DNA from: Azonexus fungiphilus
GTDB lineage: Bacteria; Pseudomonadota; Gammaproteobacteria; Burkholderiales; Rhodocyclaceae
NCBI RefSeq assembly: GCF_003634965.1
Contig: NZ_RBXP01000014.1
Location: forward strand, 240,652-304,651
Length of the DNA: 64,000 bases
Direction of reading: 5' to 3'
A program made the translations under genes and the position numbers. Numbering within the stretch: the first letter of the stretch is position 1; every line of letters begins with the position of its first letter. Shown one piece after another: positions 30,016 through 38,931 of the stretch. The notes below the pieces were generated by a model. The model did not search any database. It was not told the DNA's origin and saw nothing but the letters and a program-made list of their open reading frames with translations.

Positions 30016-30930
30016 ATGGATCGCCTGACCGCCGCCAGCGTCTTCGTCAGCGTCGCCGAACACGGCAGCCTGACGCAGGCCGCCGACCAGCTCGAGATGT
30101 CGGTGGCGATGGTCAGCCGCTACCTGGCGGCGATCGAAAAATGGTTGGGGGCCCGCCTGCTGCACCGGACGACGCGACGGGTCAGCCTGACCGATGCCGG
30201 CCAGTCGGCGTTGCATTCCTGCCGGCAACTGCTCGGCCTGGCCGACGACATCGCCGAGCAGGCCGGCGCCGCCAGCCGGGTCGCCCGCGGCACGCTGCGC
30301 ATCACCAGCGCGTTGTCCTTCGCCGAGGCGCAGCTGGCGCCGGCGCTGGTCGATTTCCAGGCACGTCATCCGGAAGTTGCCGTCATCCTCTCGGCCACCG
30401 ACCGCAGCGTCGACCTCGCGGCCGAGCGCATCGACCTTGCCGTGCGCATCACCAACGCCCTCGAACCGACGCTGATCGCCCGGCCGCTCGCCGTCTGCCG
30501 TTCAGTACTGTGCGCCGCGCCCGCCTACCTGGCGGCGCAGCCGCCGATCGTCCATCCCGACGACCTGGCCCGCCACCGCTGCCTCAGCCACAGCTTCGCC
30601 AGCGGCGCCCGCTTCAGCTTCCGGCGCGCCGGCGAACGCTTCGACGTGCCGGTCAGCGACAGCTTCTCGACCAACGACACGGCAATCCTGCGCAGCGCCG
30701 TCCTCGCCGGCGGCGGCATCGGCGTGCTGCCGACCTATTACGTCGGCGAAGACCTTCGCCAGGGCCGGCTGCAACGCCTGCTGCCCGGCTACGAACCGGA
30801 CAGCCTGGGCATCCACGCGCTCTTCCTGTCGCGCCAGTACCAGCCGCTGGCGCTGCGCCTGCTGCTCGATTTCCTGGTCGAGCGCTTCGGCGGCCAGACG
30901 CCGTTCTGGGACCGCTGGGAGGCTGCCTGA
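30016..30930 (+). CDS. LysR-family transcriptional regulator
   Basis: The 304-residue protein has a winged HTH (1-60; FVSVAEHGSLTQAADQLEMS) and a LysR substrate-binding domain (about 90-295; GTLRITSALSFAEAQLAPAL). It resembles the CrgA/DmlR-type subgroup. Its 118-base divergent spacing from the MBL gene suggests that it regulates that gene. The inducer is not predictable. Confidence 0.88.
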   Translation: MDRLTAASVFVSVAEHGSLTQAADQLEMSVAMVSRYLAAIEKWLGARLLHRTTRRVSLTDAGQSALHSCRQLLGLADDIAEQAGAASRVARGTLRITSALSFAEAQLAPALVDFQARHPEVAVILSATDRSVDLAAERIDLAVRITNALEPTLIARPLAVCRSVLCAAPAYLAAQPPIVHPDDLARHRCLSHSFASGARFSFRRAGERFDVPVSDSFSTNDTAILRSAVLAGGGIGVLPTYYVGEDLRQGRLQRLLPGYEPDSLGIHALFLSRQYQPLALRLLLDFLVERFGGQTPFWDRWEAA

Positions 30931-30937
30931 AGGCGCA

Positions 30938-30960
30938 TCTCGTCCGCAGCTTAAATCGAG
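30938..30960. repeat. Copy 1 of a CCGCAGCTTAA repeat
   Basis: The core CCGCAGCTTAAATCGAG (30944-30960), preceded by TCTCGT, recurs inverted at 31400-31416 with two mismatches and in direct orientation within the palindrome at 31446-31462. It begins 8 bases after the LysR stop and may mark the left edge of the mobile region. Confidence 0.6.
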
Positions 30961-31034
30961 GTACCGGAAGTGCAAAATGGTTTTGCAACCGTCGATGAAT
31001 TGATTCGTTTTGGTTATTTGAAGGATCTGAAGAA

Positions 31035-31373
31035 ATGAAAATCGAATGGAGCGATTTGTACGAGTTCGTGCAAACACCGCCGGGGCCGACTGAAAATTGG
31101 GCGCTTAAGGAATTGGCAGAGGAACTGCAACGCTTGAAGGTGGATATCGATGTGCGGCTACTGGGTATCCCTGATGCGTTTCCGGACGGCGGATGGTGCA
31201 TCCATCAGGAAGACGACGTCTGGCTCGTCTATCACTGCGAGCGGGGGCGGAGATCAGGGCCTGCGATCTTCACCAGTTCATTCGACGCGGCGAACTTCTA
31301 TTTATGGTGCCGAGTTGCCGAGCCCAAAGCCGGCAACTCGGACGTGGGTAGGCTGCCGAGGTTGAAAGGATAA
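31035..31373 (+). CDS. Hypothetical protein, possible immunity-type
   Basis: The 112-residue soluble protein is not firmly recognised. Its C-terminal half (VWLVYHCERGRRSGPAIFTS and FDAANFYLWCRV) resembles small proteins often found as orphan immunity factors of polymorphic toxins; this is an impression, not a match. The gene lies between inverted CCGCAGCTTAA repeats and has lower GC than the LysR gene, which suggests a transferred single-gene unit. Confidence 0.6.
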   Translation: MKIEWSDLYEFVQTPPGPTENWALKELAEELQRLKVDIDVRLLGIPDAFPDGGWCIHQEDDVWLVYHCERGRRSGPAIFTSSFDAANFYLWCRVAEPKAGNSDVGRLPRLKG

Positions 31374-31399
31374 CCATTGTGGCACCGATGTTTGCTATC

Positions 31400-31416
31400 T
31401 CGACCTAAGCTGCGGA
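31400..31416. repeat. Copy 2 (inverted) of the CCGCAGCTTAA repeat
   Basis: CTCGACCTAAGCTGCGG is the reverse complement of copy 1 except at two bases. Together they bracket a 473-bp segment containing one small gene. Confidence 0.6.
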
Positions 31417-31417
31417 A

Positions 31418-31469
31418 GTCTCAACTTGAGCTGCGGACGAGACGTCTCGTCCGCAGCTTAAGTTGAGAC
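31418..31469. repeat. 52-bp near-perfect palindrome
   Basis: Two 26-base arms, 31418-31443 and 31444-31469, are reverse complements with one mismatch and no loop. The right arm contains GTCCGCAGCTTAA, the same core as copies 1 and 2. It may be two abutted element ends or a dimer-binding site. Partial versions of the motif continue to 31580 (GAGAGTTTTCC occurs twice). Confidence 0.8.
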
Positions 31470-31588
31470 AGGAAAGGCCCGTGAATCCTTGGTTTCTTGA
31501 AAGTCTCGCAAAACACTCCGGAACGGTTTGCGCACTTCAAGTTGAGAGTTTTCCATATTCGCGCAGCTTAATCAGAGAGTTTTCCGGT

Positions 31589-33085
31589 CTACTCGCATCC
31601 AATCCACTCAAGGATTGCCCTGTCGGCTTGTTCATCCAGTACGAATTGCTCCCGCAGGCAAAGCGAGCGCACGTTGTTCGCGAGTTTTTTTGCCAGCGTT
31701 GCAGCGTCGTTCGGGCCTTCGTCGAAGGTATGGCCGCGCATGCTCAGGCCACGCAAAACGTGATTGACGTCGGCGCGGCTGACCGGAAGCCCAGATTCCT
31801 TGCAGCGGTCGCGGACACGTTTCCCGGTTTCCATCAGATGGAACGGTGTTTCCGCGACATCGCGGGAAATCATGGCGATCAGGTTGCGGTATTTATCCGG
31901 TGTCAGCAGAGGTACATCAGTCAGCTCGTGAATCTGCCTGGCAATCTTGTAGAGGTTCTTGTCAGCCCAATCGGCGGCCGTTTGGCTTGGCGGGGCGGAA
32001 TTTGCAGTCGACCTGGTCGGATCGTAGGCCACCCCGCCCGAGCCGCTCCAATTGAACTCGATGGGCTTGGTGTCGAGCGATTCGACAAACTTGCGGAAGG
32101 TGCCCTTGCCAGCCCAGTCTGCCGCCAGGCTGCCATCAAGACCGATCAGCACCGTGGCCAGCCGGCCACAGGGCACAGGTTGCCCTGCCTTGGTGACTTC
32201 GCTCCTGATCGCCTCAATGACCGTATCCACCAGCTTGCCTGCTTTTCCATTGCCGTTGCCATGGCTTTGCGAGGCCGGAAAGGCGTGTCGTCGGGGATCG
32301 TGAATCGTCCCGCCAGATTCCCAACTGACTACCAGTGGGCGGAGATCAAGCGCTTCGATCAAGGCGCGGAAGCTGCCAAATCCAGCCCACGACGAAGCAT
32401 CGAGACCTTCTATCCGGCTCAGCAGCAGGGACGCAATCTTGGCCAGCGATACCGGCGTCGCCGCTTCGCGCACAGCCTGCTGGATCAATTGCAGTGCCAG
32501 CGGGCCACATTCGGCGGCTGACGGGCCAGCGGGCTGTGGCTCAACTGGTGGCGGCGCTGCTGTCTCGTCGAAACTCAAGGCGTTGCGGACGAAGTCGTCC
32601 TGGTCGATCAGCAGGTCGGCCGAGGCACGATACGCCGCCGAAGGAAAGCCTATCGCCAGCACGGTGGTACGCCGGTCCCAGCGGCGCAGCTTGCGCAGCA
32701 CCGGGGTGAAGTCGGCATCGGCGGAAAAGACGATGAATTCGTCGTAACGGGTCTCGTGCTGCAGCAGGTCCACGATGTCCAGCACCATGTTGATGTCGGT
32801 ACTTGTCTTGCCTTCGCTGGTCAGCGCCGGGCAGTCGATGATCTCGAAACCGGCCAGGTTGAACGATGGCCGGAAGCGCTGGTAAGCCTGCGGATTCAGA
32901 TAGCAGCGGCGCACCAGAACGCGTCGTTTGGCACCGGGGGCTACCGGTTCGGGCATTTCCAGTGACTTGATCAGCCAGTTCATCCACACCGTCGGGTTGC
33001 GGGCGAACTGGTCGGCCGTTTCCTGATCGAGACGGCGCAGGCCGGAATAGACGTTGTCGAAATCGACGAAGAGGGCGCTTTTCAT
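31589..33085 (-). CDS. NYN (PIN-like) nuclease with LOTUS/OST-HTH domains
   Basis: The 498-residue protein has an N-terminal NYN domain (1-170) with D8 and D10 in FVDFDNVYSG, D97, and D123/D125 in FSADADFTPVL, the acidic residues expected of PIN-like RNases. Two LOTUS/OST-HTH-like domains follow (about 195-270 and 285-370; SSWAGFGSFRALIEALDL and ADWAGKGTFRKFVESLDT) and a third helical repeat is likely (about 385-490). LOTUS domains bind RNA. It is the last gene of the hsd-abi operon, 139 bases after the Abi gene. Confidence 0.82.
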   Translation of the reverse strand: MKSALFVDFDNVYSGLRRLDQETADQFARNPTVWMNWLIKSLEMPEPVAPGAKRRVLVRRCYLNPQAYQRFRPSFNLAGFEIIDCPALTSEGKTSTDINMVLDIVDLLQHETRYDEFIVFSADADFTPVLRKLRRWDRRTTVLAIGFPSAAYRASADLLIDQDDFVRNALSFDETAAPPPVEPQPAGPSAAECGPLALQLIQQAVREAATPVSLAKIASLLLSRIEGLDASSWAGFGSFRALIEALDLRPLVVSWESGGTIHDPRRHAFPASQSHGNGNGKAGKLVDTVIEAIRSEVTKAGQPVPCGRLATVLIGLDGSLAADWAGKGTFRKFVESLDTKPIEFNWSGSGGVAYDPTRSTANSAPPSQTAADWADKNLYKIARQIHELTDVPLLTPDKYRNLIAMISRDVAETPFHLMETGKRVRDRCKESGLPVSRADVNHVLRGLSMRGHTFDEGPNDAATLAKKLANNVRSLCLREQFVLDEQADRAILEWIGCE

Positions 33086-33224
33086 GGTTCTGTTTTCAGG
33101 TGATTTTTTTGCAGTCGATTTTCAAAAGGATTTCTTGACAGTGCTTTTCCGGACCCGGAAAATTGCCACCAACACGGCCCCCCTCGGTTGAGTCATTTCG
33201 GTGACAAGATCGCTGGGGGGTTTT

Positions 33225-34238
33225 TCATTGGCCGGCATTTTTCGGCCATAGTTCTGACGCCCAATCTTCGGCCGGCATGCCCATGCCTTCCAGACTCAAG
33301 CCGGACTGGACGGGGAATTCCGCCAGCAAGGCTTGGAAGCGGCTGCCCCAGCTGGAGGTTGGATTGATCCGGTCGAGCAGATGCTGGGAAATGCAGAACA
33401 GCAGAAACGGCCGTGCCAGACGATGCGCGTTGCCGATGAAAGGAGCGGTCCACGGCAGTTCTTCTGCCGCCGGCAGCTTGGGCTGATCAACGATGTTCCG
33501 GTTCCACAGGCGGCTGTGGTGGGCGCAGACATTGCGGAGATAGTTGAGGCTGCGCAGCCAGGAGGCGAACAGGCGGCCGTTGGCGATCCCGTACTTGCTG
33601 GCAATTTCATCCTGATCCGCTTCCCTCATCCCGGCGAACAGCGTCGATAGCGTACCGAAATCCCAGATTTCGCAGACCACCCAGATAGCCAGCGGCAAGC
33701 CGTACTTTTCCCGGTTGTGGCGGATGAAATCCTCCTTAGAGCGCCCGATCAGGCCGGCATGCTTGGCCAGCCATTCGTGGTGTCTGGTCAGTCCCGATTG
33801 CTTGTCCAGCGTCTTGCTGAAACCGGGAAAAAACAGATCCGGATTCAGGTAGGCGAAGCGATCTTTCTCGCCGAGACGATGGGCGATGTCGACCCGCAAC
33901 GCGATCTCGATGCGCTCCAGCGCGTCCAGCGCCAGCAGGCGCAGCTTCTTGTCGAACACGTACAGTTCGACCGCGTGCTGAAAACAGGTGCCGGGTTTGA
34001 ATACATCAAGCGCCAGACGATCAACGCGGACCTTGCGGGGCTTGCCAACGCTGCCTGGGTCGAGCGGACAGCAGGCTTCGGAACGCTCGCGAAAGGCGAA
34101 CCAGTAGCCGCTCAGCCGGTAATAGCCAATCCGTTCCAGGTAATCGAGGGCCCGCGCCCGGTCGGTCACCACCATGCCGCGCGCGATCAGTTGATCAAGT
34201 TGCGACTCGTAGCTGGACCAGGGCTTTTCGTAGGCCAT
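33225..34238 (-). CDS. Abi family protein (AbiF/AbiD-like, Abi_2)
   Basis: The 337-residue protein has the Abi_2 start KPWSSYESQLDQLIARGM and IGYYRLSGYWFAF, and a late RNVCAHHSRLWNR, which matches the Rx4-6H motif of HEPN RNases. Abi_2 proteins abort phage infection. It begins 9 bases after hsdS, so it is probably expressed with the restriction system. Confidence 0.85.
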   Translation of the reverse strand: MAYEKPWSSYESQLDQLIARGMVVTDRARALDYLERIGYYRLSGYWFAFRERSEACCPLDPGSVGKPRKVRVDRLALDVFKPGTCFQHAVELYVFDKKLRLLALDALERIEIALRVDIAHRLGEKDRFAYLNPDLFFPGFSKTLDKQSGLTRHHEWLAKHAGLIGRSKEDFIRHNREKYGLPLAIWVVCEIWDFGTLSTLFAGMREADQDEIASKYGIANGRLFASWLRSLNYLRNVCAHHSRLWNRNIVDQPKLPAAEELPWTAPFIGNAHRLARPFLLFCISQHLLDRINPTSSWGSRFQALLAEFPVQSGLSLEGMGMPAEDWASELWPKNAGQ

Positions 34239-34247
34239 CGCGATGGA

Positions 34248-36017
34248 TTACCCGAGGCTGTCGACAAAGGCCTCGGCCAGGCGGGACTGGGTTCGGGCGG
34301 TGGCAGCGAGGCGCTCGCGGAGTTGGGCGCAGAGCGCGCGCAGTTCGGTTACGCGGGCGACGATTCGGGATTGTTCGGGGAGGGGCGGAAGAGGTAGCAA
34401 GAGCGATCCAATATGAGCCTGATTCACCGTTTTTTGCCCTGCCGTTGTTATAAATAGGCTTTGTATTCTCGATCTGGCGATATCGCTCTCGCCGAACAAG
34501 GAGAGAAAGCGGGGCGTAATCACTCCTTGGTCAATGCGCATGCGGATGAAATGGTCACAGTAAATTGCTGCAAGTTCATCGTCATTCAGAATGAACTGGC
34601 CGACTATGTCGGCGCTGCCGTTGACTCGCACGATCAGAATGTCTCCTTTTTGGAGGCCATATTTTTTTGCATCCCGCTCGTTGATTGGAATTTCACGCGT
34701 ATCGCTAAGGCTGATGCGACGATTCTTTATGTCGGCCAGTCGTAGCACCGTGATTGGACTGCCGCCAGTGTCGCCGCGACTAGAGGCTCCGTTTTGGAAC
34801 TCTGGAAGAAGGTCTCTCAAGGCGACCCACTCCCACCCCTCCGGCAACTCAAACGGTTTTTCCTCGTCGCTGATCGGCGGCAAGGGTTTGTCGCGTTTGA
34901 TTTTGCCGGCGGCGATCTGGTGGTCTTTTTCTTGTCGGGTCTTTTGCAGCAGGGCGCTGGCTGGTTCGTCGGCGGGGTTTTGCGGGACGAGCAGCCCGCG
35001 GACGGCGAGTTGCAAAATCGTCTGTTCCAGGCGGTCGACCGTAGAAGTCCGGTCGAGCAGCAGGTCGAAGTGGGGCGCGATGCGTTGCCAGTTCTCAGTG
35101 GCTTCTTCCGCCGTGGCGCTGTTGGCCAGTGCGTCGAACAAGGCACCGGCCAAGCGCTCATGCTGCACCGCCGCTAGCCGCCCCGTTTCCTCCAGCGTAT
35201 CGCACAGGGCCATCAATTCATCGACGCGGGCGACGATGCGGGACTGTTCGGCGATGGAAGGAACGGGGATCAGGAGAGGATTTAATTTCCCCAGAGAAAT
35301 GTTGGCGATATTCGTGGTTTGACTCGCACTGTCAATTAGGCTTGATCGGGTGTATTGAGTACGAAGCACAATCATCAGGAACTGAGGCAAGACTGAATGA
35401 GGACGTAGAACAGACAAGAAGCCGCCAATTGTTGCCTCGGCAATAGGGATTTCCTTAACGATAGCGACTTTCCCGACAAGTTCACGACTATTAGCCATTG
35501 ACATAACGATATCGGAGCGCTGAATAATTTGCTCCTCCCGTACCATGAACGACCGATCAATAAAAAGCAGATCGTCCCACTCAATTCGGTCTTGGATGTT
35601 GGTAGTTCTCAAACAACCAATTCGACCTTCTGCGGGCTCCTTTGTTTTTTCGTTAGCGGGGAATGTGATGCCTCGTATAACGTCAACTACATGGCCTAGA
35701 CGCTCCCACTCCCAAGCCAAAGGCAAACAAAATGGCGTCTCTTCATCATCTATCGCCGCCAGCGGCTTCTCCTTACGGATCTTCCCTTCTTTGACCAGTC
35801 GCGCCTTCTCGGCACGGATTCGTTCCAGCAGTACGCTGGCTGGTTCGTCCGTCGGGTCTTGCGGGACCAGCTTGCCCTGCACGGCCAGGGTCAGTATCAG
35901 TTCGCGCAGGCGGGTGATGCCGCCGGGGGCCTGGGCGACCTGGTCGAAGTGCTGGAGCAGCGGCGGTGTGGCGACGTAGCGGGCGACGGGTTCGCGGGCT
36001 GCCAGTGTTGCACTCAT
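34248..36017 (-). CDS. hsdS: Type I restriction-modification specificity subunit
   Basis: The 589-residue protein has two target-recognition domains in tandem. Each begins with a similar helical block (LILTLAVQGKLVPQDPTDEP at about 42 and LQLAVRGLLVPQNPADEPAS at about 333) and a WEW motif, and ends in a PxxEQSRIVARV coiled region. It directs HsdM and HsdR to a bipartite DNA site. Its start overlaps the hsdM stop by four bases. Confidence 0.92.
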   Translation of the reverse strand: MSATLAAREPVARYVATPPLLQHFDQVAQAPGGITRLRELILTLAVQGKLVPQDPTDEPASVLLERIRAEKARLVKEGKIRKEKPLAAIDDEETPFCLPLAWEWERLGHVVDVIRGITFPANEKTKEPAEGRIGCLRTTNIQDRIEWDDLLFIDRSFMVREEQIIQRSDIVMSMANSRELVGKVAIVKEIPIAEATIGGFLSVLRPHSVLPQFLMIVLRTQYTRSSLIDSASQTTNIANISLGKLNPLLIPVPSIAEQSRIVARVDELMALCDTLEETGRLAAVQHERLAGALFDALANSATAEEATENWQRIAPHFDLLLDRTSTVDRLEQTILQLAVRGLLVPQNPADEPASALLQKTRQEKDHQIAAGKIKRDKPLPPISDEEKPFELPEGWEWVALRDLLPEFQNGASSRGDTGGSPITVLRLADIKNRRISLSDTREIPINERDAKKYGLQKGDILIVRVNGSADIVGQFILNDDELAAIYCDHFIRMRIDQGVITPRFLSLFGESDIARSRIQSLFITTAGQKTVNQAHIGSLLLPLPPLPEQSRIVARVTELRALCAQLRERLAATARTQSRLAEAFVDSLG

Positions 36018-37483
36018 GCCTGCCCCGCCAGCGATTGTGCGAGGATGGCCTTGAGCTGGTCGCGCAGTTGCTGCGTTTCTGCGGTCAACCTGCCGTATTC
36101 GGCCAAAAGCGCATCCGGGTCGTGGGCGATGGCGTCGGGGCTGTGCGGGTTTTTCTGGTCGAGGTTGTAGCCGTTAGCCTTGAGGGTGGAAATGTCGACC
36201 TTCCACGCGTATTCGTTTTCGACGCGGGCCTTGAAACCGTCGGCCTCGTCGCCCCACCATGCTTTTTCGGCGGCGAATTCCTCGATGCGGATGGGCTTGG
36301 TCTTGGAATAGCTTTTGTAGCCGGCCGGATAGGGATGCTCGTAGTACCAGACCTCCCTGGTCGGCGCGCCCTTGGTGAAGAACAGCAGGTTGGTCTTGAT
36401 GCCGGTGTAGGGCGCAAAGACGCCGTTAGGCAGGCGGACGATGGTGTGCAGGTTGCACTCGGTGAGGAGTTTTTCCTTGATCCGCGTTTTGACGCCTTCG
36501 CCGAACAGCGTGCCGTCGGGCAGGACGACGGCGGCACGGCCGTTGTGCCGGAGCAGTTCGATGATCAGTACGAGGAAGAGGTCGGCAGTTTCCTTGGTCC
36601 GCACGTCGGCGGGGAAGTTGGCTTCGGTGCCGGGTTCCTCGGTGCCGCCGAAGGGCGGGTTGGTCAGGATGACGTCGACCTGATCACGTGGTCCGTAATC
36701 GACCAGCGGGCGCGACAGGGTGTTGTCGTGGCGGATGTTGTACGGCACTTCGATGCCGTGCAGCAGCATGTTGGTGGTGCACAGGAGGTGCGGTAACTGC
36801 TTCTTTTCGACGCCGTGGATGGCGGCTTGCAGCAGGGCGTCGTCTTCGACGTTCTTGCGCTGGGTTTTCAGGTGCTCCAGCGTGCAGGCGAGAAAACCGC
36901 CGGTGCCGCAGGCAGGGTCAAGAATCTTTTCGCCAAGGCGCGGATTGACCTGATCCACCATGAATTGGGTGACAGCGCGCGGCGTGTAGAACTCGCCTGC
37001 ATTGCCGGCGCTTTGCAGATCCTTGAGGATTTTTTCGTAGAGGTCGTTGAAGAGGTGACGGTCGCTGCGGTTGTTGAAGTCGATCTCGTTGATCTTGTTC
37101 ACCACTTGGCGCAGCAACTGGCCGGACTTCATGTAGTTGAAGGCATCCTCAAATACCTGCTGGACGACGTAGCCGCGTGGATTGCGCACCGGATCGGCGT
37201 TGAGATTCTTGAGCTTGGGGAAAAGCGTGTTGTTGATGAAGTCCTGCAACTCCTCGCCGGTCATGCCCTCGCTATCGGCCGCCCAATGGCGCCAGCGCAG
37301 ATGCTCGGGAATGGGCGACTTGTAACTGTCGCGCAGGATTTCGAGTTCGGTTTCCTGGTCGTCGAAAATTTTCAGGAAGAGCAGCCAGGAGAGCTGGGAA
37401 ATGCGCTGGGCGTCGCCATCGACGCCGGCATCCTGGCGCATGATGTCCTGGATGGATTTGATGAAGGTGGTGCTGATGGTCAT
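36014..37483 (-). CDS. hsdM: Type I restriction-modification DNA methyltransferase subunit
   Basis: The 489-residue protein has the HsdM N-terminal helical domain, SAM motif I DPACGTGGF (about residue 189) and catalytic motif IV NPPFGG (about 275), characteristic of N6-adenine methylation. It follows the radical SAM gene by 35 bases and overlaps hsdS. Confidence 0.95.
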   Translation of the reverse strand: MTISTTFIKSIQDIMRQDAGVDGDAQRISQLSWLLFLKIFDDQETELEILRDSYKSPIPEHLRWRHWAADSEGMTGEELQDFINNTLFPKLKNLNADPVRNPRGYVVQQVFEDAFNYMKSGQLLRQVVNKINEIDFNNRSDRHLFNDLYEKILKDLQSAGNAGEFYTPRAVTQFMVDQVNPRLGEKILDPACGTGGFLACTLEHLKTQRKNVEDDALLQAAIHGVEKKQLPHLLCTTNMLLHGIEVPYNIRHDNTLSRPLVDYGPRDQVDVILTNPPFGGTEEPGTEANFPADVRTKETADLFLVLIIELLRHNGRAAVVLPDGTLFGEGVKTRIKEKLLTECNLHTIVRLPNGVFAPYTGIKTNLLFFTKGAPTREVWYYEHPYPAGYKSYSKTKPIRIEEFAAEKAWWGDEADGFKARVENEYAWKVDISTLKANGYNLDQKNPHSPDAIAHDPDALLAEYGRLTAETQQLRDQLKAILAQSLAGQA

Positions 37484-37518
37484 GAAACTTTGCTGTCCTT
37501 AAATTATGGGATGGCTGA

Positions 37519-38928
37519 TCAAGCAACCATGCCCATCACCTCCTGAATGCACTCATCCAGAAACGCGGTACTGAAGCTGTGCGCTCCGGCATCTTGTGCC
37601 ATATCAAGCAGAAAATCGTTGAAACCGTATGTGCGCGGAAAGTATGAAAACGATTTGAGCTTGTAGTAGCGTCCAGCCCGCATGAAGCGGCTACTGATCA
37701 ATCGCGCAAGCGCTAAAGAGTCCTCGTAGTTCACACGTTCGCTAAGATTGATGTGTGTCACACCGGAACAAGGTGAATGATCCCTTGTTGCTCCGAACTG
37801 CGCCAGCGTATTCAGATATGCTTCCGCTTCTTCATGCCAACCGAAAACGATGACTGGATTGGCTGAAACGCCGTAGATGCACTCCCGATGCTTTTCTAGC
37901 CAGTCGAGTGTTTGAGAAATGGTGTCATCGTTCTCACCGGCAAAAAGCAGGATATTGACCTTCACTTTGACCTGGTTTTCGGCACAAGCTTCAAGCAGGC
38001 GGGATGCGCGTTCAAGATATTTCTCCGGATCCCGCGTTTTCTGCATACGGAGCAATTGTGTTGGCGAGGCACTCTCCAATCCGAGGTCGAGGATACTCAT
38101 ACCCGAACTCGACAAGGCGGGGAGCAGTTCGGGTTTGATGGTGTCGACGCGCCCCTCTGTCCGCCATTTGACTGTCATCCTTGCCTGATCGAGCGCAACC
38201 CTGAGTCCATCGGCCCAACGTTTATTCGGGACGAACATTGACGTCTCAAAATAAGGCGTCATTTCGATCAGGTCATCAGCCAGTAGCGTTGATTCAAGCT
38301 CGTCTACCAATACGCTGGGGGATTTCAGAGGCTGGAGCTTTTCATCCTTTTCTTGGCAGAAGCTACAGCCCATGCCGCAACCACGAGCGATTTCGATGCT
38401 CGGCTGATAGAGACTCCTGTTGTGCAGCAGGCTGTAATCGAGACGTGACGCGATGCTTAGTCCCATTGGCGCCTCACCGAAATGGAGGGCCTTCGTGCCG
38501 GTAACCAGCTCAACGATACGTTCCTCAGCTAAACCCGGAATGATCAGGTCAGCCTCCGGCAGCATCGCTCTGAGTTGATCAGGGCGGTTGCCGATAACCC
38601 ATCTGCCACCAACGATAATACGCAGGTTTGGAAGCAGCGCTTTGGCTTCAGCAATGAACTCTCTGGCCCAAGCAACAGCATAGAAGCTTGGTATCGAGAG
38701 CAATGCCGGCAGTCTGCTATCAGCAAGCCCGTGGGCGAACGCCGTTTGCAGGGTTTCATTCGGCGCAGAAAAATGGCCATGGATCACAACTGGCGCCAGC
38801 CCGTTGCGCTTCAGAACAGAGGCGAGTGAGAGCAAGCCGTAATTCAGGTACTGGTTGAGCCGATTGAGACGGTTGTTGGCTTTCTTCGTGCTGAGTTGTC
38901 CAGCACTGATACAGATGACCTGCGCCAT
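37519..38928 (-). CDS. B12-binding-type radical SAM protein inside the hsd operon
   Basis: The 469-residue protein has a Rossmann-like N-terminal part resembling B12-binding domains (about 30-145; NYGLLSLASVLKRNGLAPVV and LRIIVGGRWVIG), then the radical SAM cluster C184-x3-C188-x2-C191 in GCGMGCSFCQEK, and a TIM-barrel region with ILDLGLESASPTQLLRM. Such enzymes often methylate or rearrange unreactive carbons. It starts 3 bases after the hsdR stop and ends 35 bases before hsdM, so it is embedded in the operon. Substrate is unknown; DNA, RNA or a protein subunit are possibilities. Confidence 0.85.
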   Translation of the reverse strand: MAQVICISAGQLSTKKANNRLNRLNQYLNYGLLSLASVLKRNGLAPVVIHGHFSAPNETLQTAFAHGLADSRLPALLSIPSFYAVAWAREFIAEAKALLPNLRIIVGGRWVIGNRPDQLRAMLPEADLIIPGLAEERIVELVTGTKALHFGEAPMGLSIASRLDYSLLHNRSLYQPSIEIARGCGMGCSFCQEKDEKLQPLKSPSVLVDELESTLLADDLIEMTPYFETSMFVPNKRWADGLRVALDQARMTVKWRTEGRVDTIKPELLPALSSSGMSILDLGLESASPTQLLRMQKTRDPEKYLERASRLLEACAENQVKVKVNILLFAGENDDTISQTLDWLEKHRECIYGVSANPVIVFGWHEEAEAYLNTLAQFGATRDHSPCSGVTHINLSERVNYEDSLALARLISSRFMRAGRYYKLKSFSYFPRTYGFNDFLLDMAQDAGAHSFSTAFLDECIQEVMGMVA

Positions 38929-38931
38929 AAA

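Noticed and set aside
31418-31469. The 52-bp palindrome as an integron attC site
   Set aside because: It has no loop or extrahelical bases, and the ends differ from RYYYAAC and GTTRRRY at the same position on both sides.
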